Positions 16,735 through 28,000 of a DNA stretch of 64,000 nt are shown piece by piece (positions within the stretch are counted from its first letter, which is position 1; each line of letters opens with the position of its first letter). This DNA comes from Pseudomonas alkylphenolica. Its GTDB lineage: Bacteria > Pseudomonadota > Gammaproteobacteria > Pseudomonadales > Pseudomonadaceae. The stretch lies in NCBI RefSeq assembly GCF_004025535.1, contig NZ_QJRG01000047.1, positions 434,001-498,000 of the forward strand, in the 5' to 3' direction. Below the pieces are notes generated by a model. The model saw nothing but the letters and a program-made list of their open reading frames with translations, did not search any database and was not told the origin of the DNA. The position numbers were made by a program, and so were the translations under genes.

Positions 16735-17667
16735 TTAGGCCGTGGCTTTGCTCGTGCGTTCGTCGTGCGCCACCACGGCCTGGCACAATTCGATGATTTG
16801 CTCACGCATCCAGCGGTTGGCCGGGTCCTGGTCGGTGCTTTCGTGCCAGTACAGATGGGTTTCCAGTGGCGGTACGTCGTTGACCGGCAGGTTCAGGTAG
16901 TTGAGTTGATGGCGGCGGGCGAATCGCTCCGGCACGGTCATGACCATATCGGTCTGTTGCAGCACTTGCGAGGCCATCAGGTAATGTTGCGAGCGCAGGG
17001 CGATCTTGCGTTGCACGCCCATCTTGCCCAGCGCCAGGTCGACATAGCCCAGGCCGTTGCGTCGGCTGGAGATATGGATGTGGGTCAGGCCCAGGTAGTC
17101 GTCGAGGCTGAGTTTGTCTTTGCCCAGCGGATGGCCCTGACGCATGGCACACACGTACTGGTCCCGCATCAATTTGACGTGGCGCACCTGCGGGTCGGTG
17201 TTCAGCGGTGCGTCCACGGCAAAATCCAGGCGCCCGGCCGCCAGCTCCTTGGTGGTCTCGCGGCGTTTGCACAGGAAGCTTTCGATGATCACCGCCGGTG
17301 CCAGTCGCCGCAGGCGTTGAAACAGAGGCGGGAGAATCACTGCCTCGGTGAGGTCGGTCATGCTGATGCGGAAGGTCTTGTTTGCCTGCAGCGGGTTGAA
17401 AATGCGGCTTTCCTGGACCGATACCCGTAACAGTGACAGGGCGTTGCGCACCGGGCCGATGATGTTCTGCGCCATCGGTGTTGGCACCATGCCTTGGGCG
17501 GTCCGCACGAACAGCGGGTCGTTGAAGGTTTCACGCAGCCGCGCCAGGGCGTTGGACACCGCTGGCTGGGTAATGCCGACGATCTGCCCGGCGCGCGTCA
17601 GGTTGGCTTCGGTGTAGATGGCATCGAAGACGATGAACAGATTCAGGTCGACCTTGCTCAGGTTCAT
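16735..17667 (-). CDS. LysR-family transcriptional regulator
   Basis: A 310-residue LysR protein: winged helix-turn-helix at residues 1-65 (DLNLFIVFDAIYTEANLTR, then GITQPAVSNALARLRETF), a linker helix, and a periplasmic-binding-like effector domain from about residue 95. The N-terminal style (VDLNLFIVFDAI) is of the NodD/PcpR/LeuO branch. It is divergent from the acyl-CoA dehydrogenase gene across 138 bases that include the A/T-rich stretch near 17699-17731, where a regulator site is likely. It probably controls that dehydrogenase; the inducer is unknown. Confidence 0.92.
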   Translation of the reverse strand: MNLSKVDLNLFIVFDAIYTEANLTRAGQIVGITQPAVSNALARLRETFNDPLFVRTAQGMVPTPMAQNIIGPVRNALSLLRVSVQESRIFNPLQANKTFRISMTDLTEAVILPPLFQRLRRLAPAVIIESFLCKRRETTKELAAGRLDFAVDAPLNTDPQVRHVKLMRDQYVCAMRQGHPLGKDKLSLDDYLGLTHIHISSRRNGLGYVDLALGKMGVQRKIALRSQHYLMASQVLQQTDMVMTVPERFARRHQLNYLNLPVNDVPPLETHLYWHESTDQDPANRWMREQIIELCQAVVAHDERTSKATA

Positions 17668-17805
17668 GGGCGCTGCTCTTGTTGGTGTTATGGGTGGATC
17701 ATATATTGGTTATGAATGTTTATACACGCCGAGAATAGACTAGGTGGATTTTGCTGGCTGATCTAGGCTCTTCATCAGATCCCCTTTCCACTGAAGGTAC
17801 TGCCC

Positions 17806-19035
<1,230 letters not shown>

Positions 19036-19051
19036 CCGGCGCGCTTCACCG

Positions 19052-19077
19052 TTCAGGCCCGCTTGTGCGGGCCTGAA
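19052..19077. terminator. Bidirectional hairpin between the dehydrogenase and terC genes
   Basis: TTCAGGCCCGC and GCGGGCCTGAA make a perfect 11-bp stem with a TTGT loop, placed between two converging genes and touching the terC stop. The T-run is weak on both strands. Confidence 0.6.
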
Positions 19078-20085
19078 TCATTTGTGGCTGTTGGAGTTGA
19101 CCGGCTGGGGCGGCTGGTCGCGAGTCTTGAGCAGCGACAACACCACGCCGCCTGACAGCAATGCCACGGTCACGCCCAGCGACAGCAGGGCAGGCACCGC
19201 ACCGATAAGGCCGTGGTAGAAGATTTTGCAGCCGATGAAAATCAGCACCAGCGCCAGTGCGTACTTGAGATAGACAAAGCGGTGCATCAGCGCCGCGAGG
19301 GCAAAATACAGCGCGCGCAGGCCAAGGATGGCAAAGATGTTCGAGGTGTAGACGATGAACGGGTCCTGGGTGATGGCGAAGATGGCCGGGACGCTGTCGA
19401 CGGCGAACACCAGGTCGGCCAGCTCGATCAGCACCAGCGCCAGAAACAGCGGGGTGGCGTACAGCACCGCCTTGTGTTGCCCGGCAGCCTTGAGCCGCAC
19501 AAAAAAATGCGGGCCGTGCAAATCGTCGGTAACGCGCATATGGCGGCGCACGAACTTCAGTACCGGGTTGTTGCCAAGGTCCGGATGGGCCTCTTCTCGG
19601 CTAAACAGCATCTTGATCCCGGTAACCAGCAGGAAGGCGCCGAAAACATAGAGGATCCAGGCGAACTCCTGGACCAGTGTGCTGCCGATGCCGATCATGA
19701 TTGCGCGCAGTACCACCACGCCGAGGATGCCCCAGAACAGCACCCGGTGCTGGTACAGGCGGGGGATGGAGAAGTAGCTGAAGATCATTGCCATCACGAA
19801 GACGTTGTCCATGGACAACGACTGCTCGACCAGAAAGCCGGTGTAGAACTCCAGGGCGCGTTGCGTCCCCAGCTCCAGCCAGACCCAGCCGCCGAACAGG
19901 ACCCCGACACTGAAGTAGCCGGCGTAAAGCAGCAGGCTTTCGCGCATTTCAATTTCGTGGGCCTTGCGGTGCAGCACACCCAGGTCCAGAAACAGCAGGA
20001 ACAGGACAATGCCAATGAACGCCAGCCAGAACCAGGCGCTGGTGCCAAGAAAATCGTTTTCGAGAAATGCCTCTAGAGTCGCCAT
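19078..20085 (-). CDS. TerC/Alx-family membrane protein
   Basis: A 335-residue integral membrane protein with 8-9 hydrophobic segments. The TerC hallmarks are the acidic membrane motifs FLDLGVLHRK, SLSMDNVFVMAMIF and DLVFAVDSVPAIFAITQDPFIVYTS (split across about residues 205-230), which are thought to handle Mn2+ or Ca2+. Alx-type members act in manganese export and alkaline response. The leader upstream (20086-20238) was inspected for a yybP-ykoY manganese riboswitch without a convincing match. The phosphate-binding fusion gene lies upstream on the same strand. Confidence 0.92.
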   Translation of the reverse strand: MATLEAFLENDFLGTSAWFWLAFIGIVLFLLFLDLGVLHRKAHEIEMRESLLLYAGYFSVGVLFGGWVWLELGTQRALEFYTGFLVEQSLSMDNVFVMAMIFSYFSIPRLYQHRVLFWGILGVVVLRAIMIGIGSTLVQEFAWILYVFGAFLLVTGIKMLFSREEAHPDLGNNPVLKFVRRHMRVTDDLHGPHFFVRLKAAGQHKAVLYATPLFLALVLIELADLVFAVDSVPAIFAITQDPFIVYTSNIFAILGLRALYFALAALMHRFVYLKYALALVLIFIGCKIFYHGLIGAVPALLSLGVTVALLSGGVVLSLLKTRDQPPQPVNSNSHK

Positions 20086-20238
20086 GCGCCCCTCCGTAAT
20101 TGTCGTCGTTGCTGTAGCAACAGTGACTCCGACATGGCGGCTTGGCAGCCGTCAGAGGGGCCCGGCGTCACGTAAGAAAGCTTAGTTGCGATCCGGGTTG
20201 GTGTACGGACGGGGCTGTAACAAATGGTTGCGTAGCCC

Positions 20239-21561
20239 TCAATAGACCCAGACTTCGACCCGCCGGTTGCGGATGCGGCCTTCTTCAGCAAGATTGGTGG
20301 CCACCGGCAGTTCATCGCCCAGGCCGATGACCTCGCGCAATGTAACTCCTTCTTTAGCCAGCTCCCGGCGCACCGCCATGGCGCGCAGGCGCGAGAGCAG
20401 GGCGGCGCGCTCCTGGTCATGCTTGGCATCACCAAAGCCGACCAGCACGACACCGTGCTCAAGCTTGTCGTTGCGTCGCAGAAAGTCCGCTACGCGCTGC
20501 ACATCGCGCAGCGCTTTGTTGTCCAGGCTGGCGTTGCCCTCCTGAAAGCGGAAGTTCACCGACAGGCGCTGGGCATCGCGGACCAGCGCCCGGTAAGGCT
20601 TGGGCATGCCTTCTGTCGGGGGGACTTTGAGGGCGTGTACCTGCTGCCCGACAAAGCCGCTGCCAGTCACGATTGCCTGACCCTTGGCGCTCTGGGCAAA
20701 CTCCATCAGGGCGCGGGCCCACGGATTGTTCTGGCTGGGGGGCAGATAGAAGTACAAACGCCGTGACAAGGGGTAGTCTTCGCTGGCGACCAGGGCCGGG
20801 CTGGGCAGCATCGGTCGCGAGGCACCGTCGGCGATGGCCAGGACCTTGGTGCCATGCACCGAAGCCAGGCTGCTGAAACCGATGGCCTGACGGTCTGCGC
20901 GCACCTGTGCGGCCAGTTGCTCACCCGACTCGAAACGCTGCGCCGAGGTGGCCAGGTGCTGACCGGCAGCATCCAGCACCAACGCCTTGAAAGTTTCAAA
21001 GGTGCCCGAGCGATCATCCCGAGCATAGAGGTGAATGGGGCCGCTGCCCAGGCCCAGGGTTTCCCAGGTGGTTATCTGACCGGCAAAGATCTGCGCCAGC
21101 TGCTGGGTGCTCAGTTGTGGTAGCGGGTTGTCGGGGTGGACGATGACGGCGACGCCATCGAGGCCGATGATGTGTTCGGCTGCGGCACTGTTGAGGTCGC
21201 CCGATGTCCGCAGTTCGCTCAACTCACTGGCTTTGATCGGTCGTGAAGCCGCTGCCAGATCTGCCTGGCCGGACTTGAGCGCGGCAAAGCCCGTGCTCGA
21301 ACCGTGAGCCGCGATGTCGACACGCAACGGGTGGCCGTCGGGGGATAGGGCGCGCACCTGGATTTCGTTGGCTGTCGCGGTGGCTTCAATCGAGATCTGG
21401 CGAGCGCCCTGGGACTCCAGCAGGCCTTTGACCAGCGCTGGCGCCAGGGCCGCACCGATGGTGTTCGAGCCCTGGATGCGCAGTTGCGCCTGATCATCAG
21501 GTGCTGCACGGGCAAGGAGGGGAAACAGGCACAGCAGGAGCAGACTGAGGGGGCGGAACAT
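20239..21561 (-). CDS. Periplasmic PstS-like phosphate-binding domain fused to an OmpA-like domain
   Basis: A 440-residue exported protein. ATG 21561 starts a clear signal peptide (MFRPLSLLLLCLFPLLARA). Residues about 25-310 form a PstS-like phosphate-binding domain (LRIQGSNTIGAALAPALV, then AASRPIKASEL and YARDDRSGTFETFK). Residues about 330-440 form an OmpA C-terminal peptidoglycan-binding domain (VVLVGFGDAKHDQE and RIRNRRVEVWVY). The fusion suggests a ligand-binding protein tethered to the cell wall rather than the soluble partner of a Pst transporter; no pstCAB genes are adjacent. A GTG at 21573 is an alternative start. Confidence 0.85.
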   Translation of the reverse strand: MFRPLSLLLLCLFPLLARAAPDDQAQLRIQGSNTIGAALAPALVKGLLESQGARQISIEATATANEIQVRALSPDGHPLRVDIAAHGSSTGFAALKSGQADLAAASRPIKASELSELRTSGDLNSAAAEHIIGLDGVAVIVHPDNPLPQLSTQQLAQIFAGQITTWETLGLGSGPIHLYARDDRSGTFETFKALVLDAAGQHLATSAQRFESGEQLAAQVRADRQAIGFSSLASVHGTKVLAIADGASRPMLPSPALVASEDYPLSRRLYFYLPPSQNNPWARALMEFAQSAKGQAIVTGSGFVGQQVHALKVPPTEGMPKPYRALVRDAQRLSVNFRFQEGNASLDNKALRDVQRVADFLRRNDKLEHGVVLVGFGDAKHDQERAALLSRLRAMAVRRELAKEGVTLREVIGLGDELPVATNLAEEGRIRNRRVEVWVY

Positions 21562-21663
21562 GCCGGCAGACACTCTTCAGGCAAAGGATGTGCCGCAGAT
21601 TAAGACAGTTAGATGACTGCACGATGACAGTCATCCGGGGGCCGCCCTCAGTGTTATCAAGCG

Positions 21664-22476
21664 TTACGACAACTCCAGCCAGATCGGTGCGTGATCCGAC
21701 GGTTTCTCCATGCTGCGCAGGTCATAATCGACACCCGCCGCCTTGATGCGTGGCAGCAGGGCCTGGGAAGCCATGATCAGGTCGATGCGCAGGCCACGCT
21801 TGGGCTCGTCTTCAAAGCCACGGCTGCGATAGTCGAACCAGCTGAAACGATCGGCGACCTCAGGGTGCAGGTGGCGGAAGCTGTCGACCAGGCCCCAGCT
21901 TTTAAGGCGGGCCATCCACTCGCGCTCTTCGGGCAGGAAGCTGCACTTGCCGGTCTTCAGCCAGCGTTTGGCGTTGTCGGCGCCGATGCCAATATCGCAA
22001 TCTTCTGGCGAAATGTTGACATCGCCCATCACCAGCAGTGGCTGGTCGTTCTTGAACTGGGTTTCCAGCAAGGCCTGCAGATCGCTGTAGAAACGTTGCT
22101 TGGCGGGAAACTTGGTCGGGTGGTCGCGGCTTTCGCCTTGGGGGAAGTAGCCGTTCATGATGGTGATCGGGGTGCCGTTGGCATCGGCGAAGGTGCCCCA
22201 GATAAAGCGGCGCTGTGCGTCTTCTTCATCGGTGGCAAAGCCTTTGTGCAGGCTCAGCGGCGCCTGGCGCGACAGCAGGGCTACCCCATAGTGACCTTTC
22301 TGGCCATGAAAATGCACGTGATAGCCCAGGGCCTGAACTTCGGCCAGCGGAAACTGGTCGTCGCTGACTTTGGTTTCCTGCAGGCCGATGACATCCGGCT
22401 GATGCTTGTCGATCAACGCCGCCAACTGATGGGGCCGGGCGCGCAGGCCATTGATGTTGAACGAGACGATCTTCAT
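21664..22476 (-). CDS. xthA: Exodeoxyribonuclease III
   Basis: A 270-residue AP endonuclease/exonuclease of the ExoIII family, acting in base-excision repair. Catalytic motifs are all present: Glu in IGLQETKV (about residue 34), the GDVNISPEDCDIG strand near 150, and the terminal SDHAPIWLEL histidine. ATG 22476 begins the conserved MKIVSFNINGLRAR; the longer frame upstream has no similarity. It is divergent from the acetyltransferase gene. Confidence 0.95.
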   Translation of the reverse strand: MKIVSFNINGLRARPHQLAALIDKHQPDVIGLQETKVSDDQFPLAEVQALGYHVHFHGQKGHYGVALLSRQAPLSLHKGFATDEEDAQRRFIWGTFADANGTPITIMNGYFPQGESRDHPTKFPAKQRFYSDLQALLETQFKNDQPLLVMGDVNISPEDCDIGIGADNAKRWLKTGKCSFLPEEREWMARLKSWGLVDSFRHLHPEVADRFSWFDYRSRGFEDEPKRGLRIDLIMASQALLPRIKAAGVDYDLRSMEKPSDHAPIWLELS

Positions 22477-22637
22477 GAGAAACACAGTCCTGGTAAAACC
22501 CAGGATGCTAGCCGACAACGGCGGCGGCGGCCAGCGTGGCGCTGCAACCGATAGGCTGCTAACGTGGTGCTCGGGGTGAACGTCGGCGCAACGTACACTT
22601 CAAAGGCAATGAATGCCCTTTTGCGGAGGTCTGCCCG

Positions 22638-23297
22638 ATGACCGAATCACCAGCTGCTGTGGCTCAGATCCGTCTGCTCGATGGGGGGTACAGCCGCGAA
22701 GCACGCTCCCTGCTGTACCACGCCTACCGTCACGAACCTACCTATGCCTTTCTGTTCGAGGCGCAGCGCCCGGGCTTTGACCAGCGCATTCGCGCGACCG
22801 TGCGCGAGCGGGTCAAGCAGCACTTCTTCCAGGAATTGCCGGCATTGGGTCTGTTGCTCGACGACCGACTGATCGGCATCGCTCTGATCGCACCGCCGCA
22901 ACGTCGCCTGGGCGTGACTGAAAGCTGGGCCTGGCGCATGCGCATGGTGCTCAGCACCGGTTTTCGCTGCACCCGGCGCTACCTCGATTACCAGGCGGCA
23001 CTGATGGCCTGCCTGCCAGGTGATGCGGTGCACATCCTGCCGCTGCTGGGGGTTCACCCGCAGTTTCAGGGCAAACACTACGGGGAGCAATTGTTACAAG
23101 CTGTTCACGACTGGTGCGCTGAAGACGAGCATTCGCAAGGCGTCGTGCTCGATACCGGCAATGAACACTACCTGGCCTTCTATCAGCGCCAGGGCTACCA
23201 GGAAATTGGTGAAATTGCAGTAGGGCCTGTGCGTGAGCACGTGTTTTTTCATCCTAATCCCCAGTCTTCTCAACGTGCATCGGCCGTGCCTGCATAG
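22638..23297 (+). CDS. GNAT-family N-acetyltransferase
   Basis: A 219-residue protein with the GNAT fold. The acetyl-CoA loop follows the strand HILPLLGVHPQFQGKHYGEQLL (about residues 133-155), giving the R/Q-x-x-G-x-G/A-like pyrophosphate loop in a slightly divergent form (QGKHYG), and motif B includes LDTGNEHYLAFYQRQGYQE. The substrate is unknown. A good Shine-Dalgarno (GCGGAGG) precedes ATG 22638. It lies just upstream of tamA on the same strand, 57 bases away. Confidence 0.85.
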   Translation: MTESPAAVAQIRLLDGGYSREARSLLYHAYRHEPTYAFLFEAQRPGFDQRIRATVRERVKQHFFQELPALGLLLDDRLIGIALIAPPQRRLGVTESWAWRMRMVLSTGFRCTRRYLDYQAALMACLPGDAVHILPLLGVHPQFQGKHYGEQLLQAVHDWCAEDEHSQGVVLDTGNEHYLAFYQRQGYQEIGEIAVGPVREHVFFHPNPQSSQRASAVPA

Positions 23298-23354
23298 CAG
23301 GCGGGAGAGCCTCGGACTCCATGCTGGCGCAAAGCTCTGGTAGCATCCGCGCCT

Positions 23355-25094
23355 ATGACGTATTCAGGACGATTCACCTGCGGTTTGATTCTGTTGTTTG
23401 CCAGCGTTGCCGCGTATGCGCAAAGCGAGCTGGTGGTGCGGATCAAACCTGCCAATAAAGAACTCAAGGCCAATGTCGAAGGCTACATCGGCAGCCTTGG
23501 AAAACGCGATGAAGAGGCCCTGCTGCGCTTTAGCCGCGGCGCCATGGAGCAGGCGCGCAAAGCCGCCCAGGCGTTGGGTTATTACCAGGCGCAGATCGAC
23601 AGCGAGGTCAAGCCGGCCAACGGCGACAAAGAGCCGCAACTGGTGCTCAGCATTGACCCTGGCGAGCCGGTGCATTTACGCGACGTGACCATTCGCATCG
23701 ACGGCCCGGCCAGCGAGATGAAGGCATTTCGCCTGCCCGATAGCAAGGCGCTGCGCTCAGGGGAAGTGCTCAATCACGGTCATTACGAAGACGCCAAACG
23801 CCTGATCCAGAACCAGGCCGCGCGTTACGGCTTTTTCAGCGGACGTTTTGTGCGTCAGCGCCTGGCCGTTGATCCGCAGGCCGGTGTGGCCGACATCGAA
23901 CTCGTCTATGACAGTGGCCCACGTTATCGCCTGGGCGCGGTCAGCTTTGCCGGCGATACGCCGTTCGACGAAACCCTGCTGCATCGCATGGTGCCCTTCA
24001 AGGCCGACACCCCCTACGACTCCGAACTGATCGCCGAACTCAACAACGCCCTGCAGTCCAGTGGCTACTTCGAAGGTGTACGGGTCGATGCCGCACCAAC
24101 CGCTGCGGTCGATCAGCGCATTCCCGTTGCCGTGCAACTGAGCACCCGCAAACCCCGGACCATGGGCCTGGGCCTTGGCTTTTCGACCGACGTCGGCCCC
24201 CGTGGCAAGGCCAACTGGACGCGTCACTGGGTCAACCCGCAAGGCCATAGCTATGGCTGGGAAACCGAGTTGTCGGCGCCGCGCCAGAACGTCGGGCTGT
24301 GGTACGACATCCCCCTCGATCCGCCGCTGACCGACAAATTGCGCTTTGCCGGTGGCTACCAGAACGAAGAAATCGCCGGCACCGATACCTTGAGCAAGTT
24401 GCTCACCGTCGGCCCGGAGTGGCACAGCAAACTGCCCAGCGGCTGGCAGCGGGTGATTTCACTCAAGTACCAGCGAGAGGAATACCGCCTGGGTGACGAC
24501 TCCGGCCTGAGCAACCTGTTGATGCCGGGTGTCAGCTACTCGTACCTGCGCAGTGATAACCGCATCGACCCGCACAACGGCTACCGTCTGCAGTTCGACG
24601 TTCAGGCGGCCAAGGAAGGGCTGGTATCGGATACCAACCTGTTGCACGGCAATGTCGTGCTCAAGGGCTTGACCACGCTGGCGCACAACCACCGCTTTCT
24701 GGGGCGAATTCAATTTGGCGGAAGCGCCACCAACGATTATCAAAGCTCCCTGCCGCCTTCGCTGCGCTTCTTTGCCGGTGGCGACCAGAGTGTGCGGGGA
24801 TACGACTACCAGAGCCTGTCGCCGAAAAACTCCGACGGTGACCGCATCGGCGGCCGCTACCTGGTGGCGGGCAGTGTCGAGTATCAGTACCAGGTTGTAG
24901 ACAAGTGGCGGGTGGCGACCTTTGTCGACCAAGGTAACTCGTTCAACAATCTGGAACTGCCCAGCCTCAAGACCGGTGTCGGTATTGGTGTGCGCTGGGT
25001 CTCTCCCGTAGGGCCGCTACGACTGGATCTGGCCCATGCGCTGGACGACGACGGCGGTTTCCGTTTGCACTTCTCCATGGGGCCGGAACTGTGA
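23355..25094 (+). CDS. tamA: TamA outer-membrane translocation and assembly protein
   Basis: A 579-residue Omp85-family protein. A signal peptide (about residues 1-22) is followed by three POTRA domains (about 25-265) and a 16-strand barrel to the end; VRGYDYQSLSPKN includes the conserved VRGY/F segment of loop 6, and the C-terminus GPEL matches TamA. With TamB it inserts selected beta-barrel proteins and moves phospholipid to the outer membrane. The TamB start codon overlaps its stop (GTGA at 25091-25094), so the two are translationally coupled. Confidence 0.95.
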   Translation: MTYSGRFTCGLILLFASVAAYAQSELVVRIKPANKELKANVEGYIGSLGKRDEEALLRFSRGAMEQARKAAQALGYYQAQIDSEVKPANGDKEPQLVLSIDPGEPVHLRDVTIRIDGPASEMKAFRLPDSKALRSGEVLNHGHYEDAKRLIQNQAARYGFFSGRFVRQRLAVDPQAGVADIELVYDSGPRYRLGAVSFAGDTPFDETLLHRMVPFKADTPYDSELIAELNNALQSSGYFEGVRVDAAPTAAVDQRIPVAVQLSTRKPRTMGLGLGFSTDVGPRGKANWTRHWVNPQGHSYGWETELSAPRQNVGLWYDIPLDPPLTDKLRFAGGYQNEEIAGTDTLSKLLTVGPEWHSKLPSGWQRVISLKYQREEYRLGDDSGLSNLLMPGVSYSYLRSDNRIDPHNGYRLQFDVQAAKEGLVSDTNLLHGNVVLKGLTTLAHNHRFLGRIQFGGSATNDYQSSLPPSLRFFAGGDQSVRGYDYQSLSPKNSDGDRIGGRYLVAGSVEYQYQVVDKWRVATFVDQGNSFNNLELPSLKTGVGIGVRWVSPVGPLRLDLAHALDDDGGFRLHFSMGPEL

Positions 25095-28000
25095 GTCGCG
25101 TTTTCAGAAACATCCTGCTCGGTCTGCTGGCACTGCTGCTGTTGGTACTGCTTGCGCTGGGTCTGGTGCTCGGAACCCAGGCGGGCAGTCGCTGGGCCCT
25201 GGGGCTGGTGCCAGGTTTGCAGCTTGAGCAATTTCAGGGGCGGCTGGCGGGCCAGTGGCAGGCCGAACGTGTGTTGTGGGAACAGGGCGGCGATCGGCTA
25301 GAGCTGGTCAAGCCGGTGTTTGCCTGGTCACCCGCCTGTCTGCTGGGCATGACGCTGTGTATCGACCGTTTGCAGGCCGAGCAGGTCAATCTCGCGTTTG
25401 CCTCGAGTGAGCCCACGCCTGACGCCGGCCCCTTGCAATTGCCGACATTGAACCTGCCCGTGGCGATCAAGCTGGGTGACATTCAAATCGGTCACCTGCG
25501 CCTGGATGGCAACGAGCAGCTGAGTCAGTTGCAGCTGTCGGCGCACTGGACTGCTGCGGGCATGCAAATCGACCGTCTCGCGTTGCAGCGTGATGACCTG
25601 CAGGTGAACCTGCACGGGTTGCTGCAACCACAGGGCGACTGGCCGTTGCAGGCTCAGGGGCACATACAACTGCCGAAGGTGGATGGGCAGGAGTGGCAAT
25701 TGGCGCTGAAGGTCGATGGACAACTGCAGAAAAGCCTCACGCTCAGTGCCGACAGCAGCGGATACCTGAACGCCCGGCTGAACGGGGAAGTGCAAGCCTT
25801 GGCCGAACAGCTGCCGGCCACCCTGCAGATCAGTTCCAAGGCGTTCAAACCCGGTTCCGACCTGCCCGATACCCTGCAATTGAATGACCTTGAACTCAGT
25901 GCCAAGGGCGACTTGAACAACGGTTATCGAGTGCTGGGTACGGCCAGTCTGCCGGCAGAACAAGGGCCGGTAGCCCTTAACCTGCAAGGCAAGGTTGACG
26001 CCAAGGGCGCCCAGGTGAGCGCGCTTGATCTCGCGGCCGGTGCCGATCAGCACCTCAAACTGACGGCCAACGCTGATTGGCAACAAGGCTTGAGTGCCGA
26101 TGCGACCCTGGACTGGCTGGATTTCCCGTGGCTGCGGCTGTACCCGCTGGAGCAAGCGCCTCAGGTGACCTTGCGCCGTTTCAATGCTCAGGTGCAGTAC
26201 CGTGACGGCAGCTACAGCGGCGAATTCAAGGGCGGCCTGGATGGGCCCGCCGGCGCCTTCAGTCTGAGCAGCCCGTTCATGGGGGATTTGCAACAGGTTA
26301 CCTTGCCGCAACTGTCGCTCGCAGCTGGCCAGGGCAAGCTTGCCGGCCGTGTCGGTGTGCAGTTTGCCGAAGGCGTGGCCTGGGATGCCGCGCTTGAACT
26401 GTCGGCGCTGAACCCGGCTTACTGGCTGGCCGAACTGCCGGGCACTCTGGCGGGGCCGCTGCGCAGCACGGGGCAGATGAAAAACGGCGAACTGCGCCTG
26501 GATGCCGACCTGGACCTCAAAGGACGCTTGCGTGGACAGAGTGCGGTGTTCAAGGCGGTCGCCGAGGGCGCCGGCCAGAACTGGACGCTGGGTACCCTGG
26601 ATATCCGCCTCGGAGACAATCGCATCCAGGGTAGCGGCAGCGTGCAGCAACGCCTGGCGGGCAAGCTCGAACTCAATTTGCCGCGCCTGGGTCAGCTCTG
26701 GCCGCAGTTGCGTGGGCAACTCGGCGGCACGCTGGACGTTGCCGGCACCTTGAGCGCGCCGCAAGGCACGCTGATCTTGAACGGTCAGCAACTGGCCCAG
26801 GCAGACAATCACCTACAACGTCTGTCGCTGGACGCCAAGCTGGACAGTGCCCAGCGCGCCGTGATCGATCTGCAGGCAAGCGGTATTCGCCTGGGCGACA
26901 CCCATCTCGGTGTGCTCAGCGCCAAGGGTCGAGGTGACATTCGTCAGCAACAGCTGGAGCTGGCGCTGGATGGACCGCAGCTCAAGCTTGACCTCGGCCT
27001 GGATGGACAGCTGGAGAAAGGCAATTGGCGTGGGCGCCTGGCCACGGGTCAGGTCCAGGCGGGCGGCCAGGACTGGCGCTTGCAGGCACCGGCCAAACTG
27101 CAGCGCCTGGCCAGCGGCCAACTGGATTTCGGCGCGCATTGCTGGCGTTCCGGCGAGGCCAGCCTGTGCGGTGAGGATCAGCGCCTGGCCCCGGAACCGC
27201 GCTTGCGTTATCACCTCAAACAGTTCCCGTTACAAAGCCTGGCCCAGTGGCTACCCAAAGACTTTGCCTGGCAAGGGTTGCTCAATGCCGATATCAATCT
27301 CGATGTGCCCGCCAGCGGCCCCAAAGGCACCATCGTGGTTGATGCCAGCGGTGGTACGTTGCGCCTGCGTGAGAAGGATCAATGGCTCGACTTCCCGTAC
27401 CAGACCCTGCGCCTTGAAAGTAACCTGGCGCCACGCCGGATTGATACCCGCCTGGATTTTCGTGGCACCCGCCTGGGCGAGCTGGCGCTGGTTACCCGGC
27501 TCGATCCGGTGGCGCGCAACAAACCGCTCAGTGGTGACTTCCGCCTGAGTGGTCTGGACATCGGTATTGCCCGTCCATTTGCACCGATGGTGGAGCGCCT
27601 GTCCGGTCAATTGAACGGTAGCGGAACGTTGTCGGGTACCTTGCTGGCGCCGCAAGTCAACGGCAGCCTGAACCTCAGCGCAGGCGAAGTCGCTGGTGCG
27701 GAACTGCCGATCAGTCTTGAGGCGCTGAATGTTCAGGCGTTGATCGCCGGTGAGCACGTGCAGCTCAATGGCGCCTGGAAAAGCGGTGAAGCCGGTCAAG
27801 GTAGCTTGCGCGGCCAGATCGGCTGGGGACAGGCACTGGCGGTCGATTTGCAGTTGCAAGGGCAGCAACTCCCGGTCACGGTCGAGCCCTATGCAAACCT
27901 TGAGGTGGCGCCTGACCTGAAGATTACCCTTGAGAATGACAAGCTGGCGGTTTCGGGCAAGGTGCTGGTGCCACGGGGCAAGATCACCGTGCGTGAGTTA

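Noticed and set aside
20086..20238. A manganese (yybP-ykoY) riboswitch ahead of the TerC/Alx gene
   Set aside because: Such switches often precede alx genes, and the leader has a stem around GGCGGCTTGGCAGCC, but the conserved loop sequences of the riboswitch were not found.
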